Source: Verrucomicrobiota bacterium (GTDB lineage: Bacteria > Verrucomicrobiota > Verrucomicrobiia > Opitutales > Opitutaceae). From it: a DNA stretch of 6,617 bases. The position numbers were made by a program, and so were the translations under genes. The notes under the pieces were generated by a model that saw nothing but the letters and a program-made list of their open reading frames with translations, was not told the DNA's origin and ran no database searches. The DNA lies in the NCBI GenBank assembly GCA_023446865.1, contig JAEXPL010000063.1, forward strand, positions 1-6,617, in the 5' to 3' direction. This document shows positions 1-5,075 of this stretch, in pieces. Every line of letters starts with the position of its first letter. The first letter of the stretch is position 1.

Positions 1-273
1 GAGGCGTGGGCGTCGTGTGTGACCGGCGGCTGGGACAACCACGCGCTGGGCAACTACTCGAGCGTCACCGGCGGACAAAACAACATCGCGAGCGAGACCG
101 CCGCGGTCGTCACCGGCGGCACCGAGAATCAGGCGCAGGCTTGGGCGTCCAGCGTGACGGGCGGAAGACAAAATACGGCAACTGCCAATGGTTCGACCGT
201 GAGTGGCGGTGAAAGCCGCGCAGCGACGGGCGATAGCAACTGGGTCGCCGGCAGCCTGACCGAGGCGAATTGA
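1..273 (+). CDS. 3' end of a repetitive adhesin-head-like protein (partial)
   Basis: The reading frame is open from the first base and ends at TGA 271-273, giving 90 visible residues; the start lies outside the window. The whole visible part has an exact 15-residue period, with the valine of V-T/S/A-G-G at residues 7, 22, 37, 52, 67 and 82. The consensus is SSVTGGxxNxAxxxx, a pattern known from YadA-type trimeric autotransporter heads and related tail-fibre or S74-type surface proteins, where each repeat forms one turn of a trimeric beta-roll. The last repeat decays (VAGSLTEAN) and the protein stops at once. No coiled-coil stalk, YadA membrane anchor, chaperone domain or sorting signal follows, so this is not a standard autotransporter. 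It is probably a surface or secreted repeat protein whose export and folding domains, if any, are N-terminal. Repeat class is fairly sure; function is inference. Confidence 0.75.
   Translation, partial: EAWASCVTGGWDNHALGNYSSVTGGQNNIASETAAVVTGGTENQAQAWASSVTGGRQNTATANGSTVSGGESRAATGDSNWVAGSLTEAN
19..246 (+). repeat. 45-bp (15-codon) coding repeats
   Basis: Five full repeat units begin at the valine codons at 19, 64, 109, 154 and 199; a sixth, degenerate one begins at 244. Spacing is exactly 45 bp with no indels. The amino-acid core VTGG is kept while synonymous codons differ (gtgaccggcggc, gtcaccggcgga, gtgacgggcgga, gtgagtggcggt). The units are therefore old copies held by protein-level selection rather than a fresh DNA expansion. 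Confidence 0.8.
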
Positions 274-283
274 GATGGGATCG

Positions 284-316
284 GGTCCGCGGCAGGGAGC
301 ACTCCCGCCGCGGACC
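284..316 (+). terminator. Strong hairpin after the repeat gene, probable terminator
   Basis: Starting 10 bp after the stop codon, GGTCCGCGGC (284-293) pairs perfectly with GCCGCGGACC (307-316). Inside it, GGGA (295-298) can pair with TCCC (303-306), leaving one bulged A at 294 and a tight loop, about 14 pairs in all. No T-run follows (TTGGCC), so this is not a canonical intrinsic terminator, but position and stability suggest transcript-end formation or 3' protection for the upstream gene. Confidence 0.55.
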
Positions 317-452
317 TTGGCCGGAGGCGGAAACTTTCGGCTTCTCACCGCCGGTGTGAGCGGGTATTCAATACCGTGTCGCCGGCTGCACCCCGCAGCG
401 CCGGCGGCCACGGCGGGCGGAGCTTGGTGCCCCGGCCGGCCACGCATACCCC

Positions 453-2327
453 ATGGAGACGAGCACAACGGCGGCGGGATTCACGTTCGCGGCGGCGACC
501 GAGGCGGAGCTGGCGGAGTTCCGGCGCGTGCGGGAGCGCCTGCCGCGGATGCTGGCGGCATGGAAGAGCTATGAACAGGGGGCCGTCTTCGCGCGCCAGC
601 TGCACCGGTTCAGAGTAGCGGACGAGCGAGTGAAGGATGCCGTGGCGCAGTTGCGGGAACTCTGGAATGCAGCGCTGGTCGCGGTATTGGCACACTCGGT
701 CCTCGACGTTCGTGCAGAGGTCGGAAAACCCGGGCCGAGCGAGTGCGAGCGCCGCGCACTGGCGACGCTCATGGAGCGATTGGCCGCGATCAATCGGAAG
801 TGCGCCTCAAACAAGGACACGGCTTTCAAGTTCTTTGCCCATGCTCAGCTTGATCTACCGTGTGATCCTGTGGGCGCCGAGCTGGGTGGGCTCATTCGCA
901 AATGGCTGCTGTTTGAGCCCAAGAGGGAATGCGCCGCGACAGCGCGGGTTCGGCAGCTACTGGATCACTTTCTGGCGCGGCTCGACGATGACGCGGTGGC
1001 CTATCTGCGAGTTGCTCTGCCGGAGCAGTTGGCGCCGGATGACATCGAGGAGTTCCAGATGGCGGTCGGCAAACTGGCGCGCGAGTACACTTCGGCGGAT
1101 TTTCCGAAGGAATTTGCTGCGGAGTTGGCCAAGACTCATGGGCTTCTGGCACTGCTCAATACCTTCCACCAGAAATGCTGGGCGGCGCTGGGCTGCCTCC
1201 TCGCCGAAGGAGGGATACCGACCCAACTCGCGATCTGCGAGTATGGCATCTGGGAGCGCGTGGCAACCGGGCGGCTGGAGATTGCAGCCAAGACGAGCTT
1301 TGCCCCGTTCGGTCTGGAATTTGGCGATGCGTTTCTGAGCCATCCCGAGTGGTTCACCAAGATGGGGCTGATCTGGCAGTTCCTCCTCGCCTCGACCGGG
1401 GCCGTGCCGGCGGCGCAGCTGGGCGAGGGCCTCGCGCGCTTCGTGCTCAGTCCGCGAACACTCCCGCGCTGGGCCGTGCCGGGCGACTCGCCGGCGGGGA
1501 AACTCAAGCACGTGCTGCGCGAGCTGAACGACCTCGCGCTGGGCGACGTGCGCGACACGGTGCAGTTCCGCCACCTCGCCGCGCGGATGCAGAGCCGCGA
1601 CACCGCGTTGCCGGAGCGGCTCGCGCTGTTCGGGCAATTTCTCGCGTTCGCGTTCGAGCGGACCCAGCCGGCGGACACGAAGCTGCGCGCCACGGTCGAA
1701 CGGCTGCTGCATGCGGCGCTGCGCGACGCCGAGACGATCCTCGCCAACGCCGACTGCGTGCTGTGCGCGGAGCGGCTGCAGTCGCCCGACGAGGTGGCGT
1801 TCAACGAACTGGTCGCCGCCGAGGCCGAGGAGGCGCGGCGGGCCAACGACGAGTTCCAGCGCTGGATGGCCGAGGCGCTCCGACCGGAGAACGCCGCCAC
1901 CGCGGCGGAAGTGCCGGAGGCGGAGGCTGGGGCGGATGGCGACGACGCGGGCGCCGAGTTACCGCCGGAGGAGCCGGTGGCGCTGCGGTACGTCGATAAC
2001 CTCGGCGCCGAGCAGTGGCGGTTGCGGGATTTCGTGTCGGCGCGCGAGCGGCTGGGCGGCGACTTGGAGCAGTTTCTGGATGCACACGGGATCGAGTCGG
2101 TCGTGCCGGCGCGGAGCGTGGCGGAGGCGTTGCGGCATTTCCTCTACGACCTCACGCCCGAGCAGCGCCGGGAGCTGCCGCTGGAGAAGATCGCCGGCAC
2201 GGGCTGGCGGAAGCTGAAACGCGGCGGCCAGCGCATCTACGTGCTCGAGCGCGACGGCTCCGTCTATTTCCACCTGCTCAAGCGTCGCGACTGGGTCCAC
2301 GCCGACCTGCTGGAGGCGCGGTACTGA
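453..2327 (+). CDS. Unrecognised 624-residue protein with RelE-like C-terminal patch
   Basis: I do not recognise this family. The frame is open for 624 codons and much longer than its antisense competitors. The start at ATG 453 has no Shine-Dalgarno sequence, so it is the best available rather than proven. No signal peptide is evident; the protein looks cytoplasmic. Residues 17-240 are rich in amphipathic helices (for example AEFRRVRERLPRMLAAW at 21-37). Residues 241-330 hold aromatic-rich segments (IWERV, FGLEFGDAFLSHPEWF). Residues 350-475 are again helical and charged, with a C-x-x-C at 435-438. An acidic, Ala/Glu/Pro-rich linker covers about 480-510. A C-terminal unit (about 511-624) ends in GTGWRKLKRGGQRIYVL, DGSVYFHLLKRRDW, which recalls the beta-strand core of RelE/ParE-type proteins. 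It has no obvious operon partner. Base composition rises sharply from the first to the second half. Role unknown. Confidence 0.8.
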   Translation: METSTTAAGFTFAAATEAELAEFRRVRERLPRMLAAWKSYEQGAVFARQLHRFRVADERVKDAVAQLRELWNAALVAVLAHSVLDVRAEVGKPGPSECERRALATLMERLAAINRKCASNKDTAFKFFAHAQLDLPCDPVGAELGGLIRKWLLFEPKRECAATARVRQLLDHFLARLDDDAVAYLRVALPEQLAPDDIEEFQMAVGKLAREYTSADFPKEFAAELAKTHGLLALLNTFHQKCWAALGCLLAEGGIPTQLAICEYGIWERVATGRLEIAAKTSFAPFGLEFGDAFLSHPEWFTKMGLIWQFLLASTGAVPAAQLGEGLARFVLSPRTLPRWAVPGDSPAGKLKHVLRELNDLALGDVRDTVQFRHLAARMQSRDTALPERLALFGQFLAFAFERTQPADTKLRATVERLLHAALRDAETILANADCVLCAERLQSPDEVAFNELVAAEAEEARRANDEFQRWMAEALRPENAATAAEVPEAEAGADGDDAGAELPPEEPVALRYVDNLGAEQWRLRDFVSARERLGGDLEQFLDAHGIESVVPARSVAEALRHFLYDLTPEQRRELPLEKIAGTGWRKLKRGGQRIYVLERDGSVYFHLLKRRDWVHADLLEARY

Positions 2328-2357
2328 ACGCGCTGCTGGCGCTGACGGTGGGGCTCC

Positions 2358-2483
2358 GGCGGGTCGGAGTGGTGTTGAACCACTGATCGGCTTCGCCAAC
2401 GGCGAAGCCTTGGAAGTGTCCTCCGGCTGATCGCCTCCGGGGCGAGGTGGTCGGCGCCCGCTGATCGCGGGCGGGATCGACGA
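2358..2483 (+). repeat. Structured intergenic repeat, copy A
   Basis: This is one of two direct copies of a ~126-bp element; the other is at 4215-4341. By hand alignment 111 of 127 columns match (about 87%), and the core 2380-2460 matches 74 of 81 without gaps. It carries two hairpins: GGCTTCGCC (2389-2397) with GGCGAAGCC (2401-2409) around loop AAC, and CGCCCGC (2455-2461) with GCGGGCG (2467-2473) around loop TGATC. The heptamer CTGATCG occurs three times (2383, 2427, 2461), twice leading into or forming part of a GC-rich hairpin. The copy lies in the convergent gap between two 3' ends, where its hairpins could help terminate both transcripts. No ORF or transposase is associated. A REP-like or miniature non-autonomous element is the likeliest class. 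Confidence 0.75.
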
Positions 2484-2609
2484 GAGAGAGCTTGTTCCTG
2501 CCCGAAGAAGTCGACAGTTGACCAGCAGCGTGTGGGCAAAGTCCGACAGGCTGCTAGGCCGCTTGCCGCGAGGTGATGGCGGCGATTCCGGTGGTGCGAG
2601 TGGGTGGAC
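2484..2609. other. Remainder of convergent intergenic gap
   Basis: This stretch lies between copy A of the repeat and the 3' end of the DUF2225-like gene. I see no gene, no T-tract terminator and no RNA gene. A weak inverted repeat, AGCAGC (2524-2529) and GCTGCT (2550-2555), is too short and widely spaced to call. Short frames crossing this gap lack recognisable protein character. Confidence 0.5.
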
Positions 2610-3371
2610 TCACGGCTTCGCTTTTGCCGGCGCAGGCTCGCGGATCTTCCCGAGGGTGTGGCACCGTGCATCCTTCTGTTCGGCGAGCTGAATCTCGAAA
2701 GCGAGCACGGCGGCGACGATGTCCTCGGGGTCGAGCGCGAGGCCTTCGCGTGCACTGGCGATCGCCGCGTCGAAGTCCTCGCAGCGGCGGGCGAGGTCGG
2801 AGAGCAATACGGCATCGGCGCCCTTCTGGTTGTAGAGCGACTTCCCCTCGGCCTTGAGCCTCTGGAGCCGCTCGCGGACCAAGGTCCGGGAGTGTTTGGC
2901 TTCGGCGGGTTTCTCGGCGTCGTCGCAGGCCCACGCGGCGCAATGTGCGGAGCGGATGGCCGACTCGATCCGGCCGGATTGGTCGGAAACGAGCATCGCG
3001 CAGAGGAAACGGTTGGCCAGCGGTGGAAACAACGGGTTCTTCAGCTGCGCTTGATAGGCCGGCGACTTCACGACAGCGGCCGCCGCCGGGGTTCCTTGGG
3101 CGAGGTCGCCGGCGCAGTAACCGCAGTGCGGGCACTCCTGCACCCAGAACTCCATCGTGGAGCGCTGCATCTCGGCCGGGCGGAGGTCGAGGTCGGGCGC
3201 CCCCATCGTGTTGGTGGAGCCGATCACGGTTTGCTCGCTCTTGGCGGAGCAGACGGCGCAGGCGACTTCGATGCGTCCGAGGGTGGTCGCGTGGAGGAGG
3301 GCGGATGCGGCGAGGGCGAACACCGGCACAAGAGTGCGGCGGAGGAGTAGGTGAAGCGGGTTCCGGGGCAT
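2610..3371 (-). CDS. Secreted DUF2225-like cysteine-rich protein
   Basis: The 253-residue product starts at ATG 3371-3369, chosen because it gives a complete Sec signal peptide: basic RR at 11-12, hydrophobic core LVPVFALAASALL, and a likely cut after LHA near residue 28. The mature N-terminus has C-x-x-C (C38, C41), then about 40 residues later ECPHCGYC (C80, C83, C86). A first CxxC, a polar linker with a conserved-looking DLDLRP stretch, then CPxCGY is the layout of the DUF2225 zinc-ribbon family. Residues 105-230 are helical and TPR-like (LARRCEDFDAAIASAREGLALDPED). Members I know of are mostly cytoplasmic; the signal peptide here suggests a periplasmic form, where the cysteines may bind metal or form disulfides. 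The start lies 61 bp beyond the PIN-like gene on the same strand, so co-transcription is possible. No Shine-Dalgarno is seen. Family call moderate, function unknown. Confidence 0.75.
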   Translation of the reverse strand: MPRNPLHLLLRRTLVPVFALAASALLHATTLGRIEVACAVCSAKSEQTVIGSTNTMGAPDLDLRPAEMQRSTMEFWVQECPHCGYCAGDLAQGTPAAAAVVKSPAYQAQLKNPLFPPLANRFLCAMLVSDQSGRIESAIRSAHCAAWACDDAEKPAEAKHSRTLVRERLQRLKAEGKSLYNQKGADAVLLSDLARRCEDFDAAIASAREGLALDPEDIVAAVLAFEIQLAEQKDARCHTLGKIREPAPAKAKP

Positions 3372-3432
3372 GGTGAGAAGGTTAGGGGTGGTCGAAGATG
3401 CCTGCGAAGCGAGTCGTCGCGGATGGCGGCTA

Positions 3433-4158
3433 TCAATACGCGCTCGCCGAGAGGCGCTGGTAGTCGAGTTTCCCTTTTGGGTCGATGATCAGGATCTTCG
3501 CGGTGCGCAGCTCGGCGATCAGCGCCTTGGCGTCGGTCTCGGTGATCTTGTCGCCGAAGAACGAGCGGGTGTGGCGGATGAGTGTCGCCTCCTTGCCGGG
3601 CCGGTTCTTGGCGTTTTTCCGCAGGTACTCCAGCAATAGCTTGGATTGTTCACCGAGGTGCGGGGTACCGGTGGCGGTGGGTTGGGGGACGGCGATCTTG
3701 GTCGGGACTGGGGGCGGTGGCGGGGCCGGAACCGGAGTCGGCGCTGACTTCGCCTGGGGCGAGGAGAGCTTGCCGTCGCCGTCGAAGTGCAGCGCGGAAA
3801 AGTCGTCGTGGCGGCGGACGCGGATGTGGCGGTGGCGCAGGTGCTCGATGAGCGGGTCGTAGCCCTTGTCGTGGGAGACAATGTGGAAGAAGCCGAGCGG
3901 GTCGCTCTGCACGGCCCGGCCGAGGTAGAAGGTGAGGGCGAAATCGAGGGCGTTCCTGCCGGGCTCGGCGAGACGCACGAGCTCCACCGTGCCGGCGTGG
4001 TTGAGCAGCTGCTCGACGAGTGCGGCGTCGAGCTTCTTCTGCACTGGACCGAGCAGCAGCGTGAAACTGACGGATTTGTGGCCGAAGACCGCGGAATCGA
4101 TTTCTTGGACGTTCTCGAAGTCCACGAAGACGTGGTTGGTGGGCAGGGGTAGTGTCAT
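3433..4158 (-). CDS. PIN/NYN-like nuclease-fold protein with C-terminal winged helix
   Basis: The 241-residue product starts at ATG 4158-4156. The N-terminal domain (about 8-120) has the acidic pattern of PIN/NYN-like ribonucleases: strand plus VFVDFENVQ (D13, E15, N16), then GRNALDFALTFYLG (D72), then FHIVSHDKGYDPLIEHLR (D97, D101). These residues would be expected to bind Mg2+ or Mn2+ for RNA cleavage. I believe it is closest to the small 'PIN-like domain' family with the SxDKGYDPLI motif, but cannot verify. Residues 133-165 form a Pro-rich flexible linker (PVPAPPPPPVP). Residues 168-237 look like a winged helix (LLLEYLRKNAKNRPGKEATLIRH ending in GKLDYQRL), a likely nucleic-acid or partner-binding module. 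No signal peptide, so cytoplasmic. Copy B of the repeat lies 57 bp upstream; no Shine-Dalgarno. No antitoxin-like partner adjoins it, which argues against a VapC-type pair. Target RNA unknown. Confidence 0.8.
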   Translation of the reverse strand: MTLPLPTNHVFVDFENVQEIDSAVFGHKSVSFTLLLGPVQKKLDAALVEQLLNHAGTVELVRLAEPGRNALDFALTFYLGRAVQSDPLGFFHIVSHDKGYDPLIEHLRHRHIRVRRHDDFSALHFDGDGKLSSPQAKSAPTPVPAPPPPPVPTKIAVPQPTATGTPHLGEQSKLLLEYLRKNAKNRPGKEATLIRHTRSFFGDKITETDAKALIAELRTAKILIIDPKGKLDYQRLSASAY

Positions 4159-4214
4159 TGCGCCGGCGAGTGTTGCGGAACGGATCGCTGAATACGAGCC
4201 GGGAGTGTCGTGCG

Positions 4215-4341
4215 GACGGGCCGGATTGGTTTTGGCCCACTGATGGGCTTCGCCAACGGCGAATCCTTGGAAGTGTCCTGCGGCTGATCGCCTCCGGGAC
4301 GCAGTGGGCGGCGCCCGCTGAGCGCGGGCGGGGATCGGCGA
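4215..4341 (+). repeat. Structured intergenic repeat, copy B
   Basis: This is the second copy of the element at 2358-2483, in the same orientation. The GC hairpin is intact: CGCCCGC (4312-4318) with GCGGGCG (4324-4330), loop TGAGC. The first hairpin (4246-4254 with 4258-4266, loop AAC) has lost one pair, C4248 against T4264, through a G-to-T change. The heptamers read CTGATGG (4240), CTGATCG (4284) and CTGAGCG (4318), so two of three have drifted. It sits between the antitoxin stop codon and the start of the PIN-like gene, both on the minus strand. The GC hairpin, about 22 bp past the antitoxin stop, could act as its transcript end although no T-run follows. A promoter for the PIN-like gene would have to lie inside or next to the element. 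Confidence 0.75.
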
Positions 4342-4351
4342 TAGCCAGCGA

Positions 4352-4642
4352 TCAGGCTACCGCTTGGAGCACGACCTCGGGGTTGGAGGCGGCGATGCGG
4401 AGGAGAACCTTGGCGGCGCCGGTGGGGGCGCGGCGGCCCTGTTCCCAGTTCTGCAGAGTGTCGATGCTGATGCCGAGCAGCTTGGCGAACTTGGCTTGGG
4501 AAAAACCCATGGAAGCGCGCACCGCGGCGACGGAAGCGGGATCGATGCGGTCGATGCGGACTTTGCCCTTCAGCTCGCCCCGGCGCGCGGCTTTCAGCTC
4601 GCGGACGCCTTGGAGGAGGTTTTCGAAATCGGCCTTTTTCAT
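4352..4642 (-). CDS. NadS/HigA-type antitoxin (XRE helix-turn-helix)
   Basis: The 96-residue product starts at ATG 4642-4640 and ends at TGA 4354-4352. The N-terminal half (MKKADFENLLQGVRELKAARRGE) resembles the usual NadS/HigA-2 leader that contacts the toxin. The helix-turn-helix spans about 45-75: VRASMGFSQAKFAKLLGIS, then DTLQNWEQGRRAPTGAAKVLL. The motifs SQAxFAxLLGxSxxTLxxWEQGRRxPTGxA are hallmarks of NadS-family/HigA-2 antitoxins of type II systems. The start overlaps the toxin stop as ATGA (4642-4639), so the two are translationally coupled. The predicted role is to bind and neutralise the toxin and, as a complex, repress the operon from the palindrome at 4961-4975. Length is typical, with no damage seen. 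Confidence 0.92.
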   Translation of the reverse strand: MKKADFENLLQGVRELKAARRGELKGKVRIDRIDPASVAAVRASMGFSQAKFAKLLGISIDTLQNWEQGRRAPTGAAKVLLRIAASNPEVVLQAVA

Positions 4643-4968
4643 GGTGTGGAAATGAGTTGGGCGAGGAGCCTGAGTTGATCGCGGGTGAGGTCTTGCTGCT
4701 CGTTCTTGGCGTAGGCGTAGACGAGGTAGATGCGGCCCTCGGTGGAAATATGGTAGTAGATGACGCGGGCACCGCCGCGTTTGCCGCGACCGCGCAATGG
4801 TCGGCGGAGTTTGCGGAGTCCGTGTCCGGCGGGAATCAGGTCGCCGGCTGACGGATCGGCGAGCAGGGCCAGTTCGAGCTCGAAGACCTCCTGTTCGGAG
4901 AAGAGCCCGGCCGCTGTGCGTTCGAAGGTCGGCAGACGAACGAATTCCACGGGTAACAGGTACGCCAA
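4639..4968 (-). CDS. RelE/HigB-type toxin
   Basis: A RelE/ParE-superfamily toxin of the HigB-2/NadS-partner type, predicted to cleave mRNA at the ribosome. From TTG 4968-4966 it has 109 residues. Diagnostic stretches are ADPSAGDLIPAGHGLRKLRRP (38-57), GRGKRGGARVIYYH (60-73) and YLVYAYAKNEQQDLT (81-95), matching the family pattern GD-IpG-GGlRKlR, GKRGGxRVIYY, YaKNexxdLt. The basic residues (K53, R55, R56, R61, K63, R64) are intact, so the toxin looks active. The start is uncertain. TTG 4968 has no Shine-Dalgarno and sits inside a palindrome; GTG 4950-4948 (V7) would give EFVRLPTF near the N-terminus, close to where family members begin. Toxin precedes antitoxin, as is common for HigBA and NadS pairs and unlike RelBE order. 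Confidence 0.9.
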   Translation of the reverse strand: MAYLLPVEFVRLPTFERTAAGLFSEQEVFELELALLADPSAGDLIPAGHGLRKLRRPLRGRGKRGGARVIYYHISTEGRIYLVYAYAKNEQQDLTRDQLRLLAQLISTP

Positions 4969-4975
4969 AGGCGTA
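4961..4975 (-). promoter_or_regulatory. Palindrome at toxin-antitoxin operon start, candidate operator
   Basis: TACGCC-AAA-GGCGTA is a perfect 6-bp inverted repeat with a 3-bp spacer. It overlaps the annotated TTG start of the toxin. A possible -35, TTGCAC (minus strand, 4986-4981), lies just upstream; with a 17-bp spacer it would meet a weak TACCTG -10 (4963-4958). HTH antitoxins of this type usually bind such palindromes at their own promoter. If this promoter is right, the palindrome lies in the spacer and the toxin would start at the GTG at 4950. Operator role is inferred from position and symmetry only. Confidence 0.5.
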
Positions 4976-5064
4976 TATCGTGCAAGTGCCGTTTTCTGAT
5001 GGGTGAATCCATGTCTGGTGCCGGGCGAACGGGGCTTGCCGGGTGTTGGGTGGGCACTACGGTC

Positions 5065-5069
5065 GGAGG
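5065..5069 (+). promoter_or_regulatory. Strong ribosome binding site deciding the start at 5076
   Basis: GGAGG at 5065-5069 lies 6 bases before ATG 5076. It is the only clear Shine-Dalgarno sequence in the window. It settles the start against an in-frame GTG at 5043, which has no such site and would put the GGAGG inside the coding region. Confidence 0.85.
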
Positions 5070-5075
5070 TGCCCC

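Noticed and set aside
1..273. Could the 45-bp repeats be a CRISPR array?
   Set aside because: There are no identical direct repeats with unique spacers; the period is codon-aligned and conserved at the protein level.
342..370. Possible promoter TTCTCA, 17-bp spacer, TATTCA for the gene at 453
   Set aside because: Only 4 of 6 and 3 of 6 bases match the consensus, and such matches are common; spacing alone is not enough support. The CTCAC/GTGAG inverted repeat (344-348, 356-360) is equally weak.
275..618. Short plus-strand frames between the repeat gene and the 453 gene
   Set aside because: They overlap the hairpin or the start of the large gene, have Arg/Pro/Gly-biased composition and no ribosome binding sites.
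957..1900. Long antisense frames (about 250 residues) opposite the 624-residue gene
   Set aside because: They are rich in Arg, Ser, Ala and Pro with no domain signature, as expected for shadows of a GC-rich gene; the plus frame is far longer and has balanced, domain-like composition.
2604..3350. Plus-strand 248-residue frame opposite the DUF2225-like gene
   Set aside because: The minus strand has a signal peptide and ordered Cys motifs; the plus frame is Gly/Arg-rich without recognisable features.
5036..5063. TTGCCG...TACGGT promoter for the 5076 gene
   Set aside because: Transcription would start at about 5070, after the GGAGG site, so the message would lose its ribosome binding site.
5043..5075. 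GTG start extending the membrane protein by 11 residues
   Set aside because: No ribosome binding site precedes it, it would translate through the strong GGAGG, and it would add polar residues before a good N-terminal anchor.
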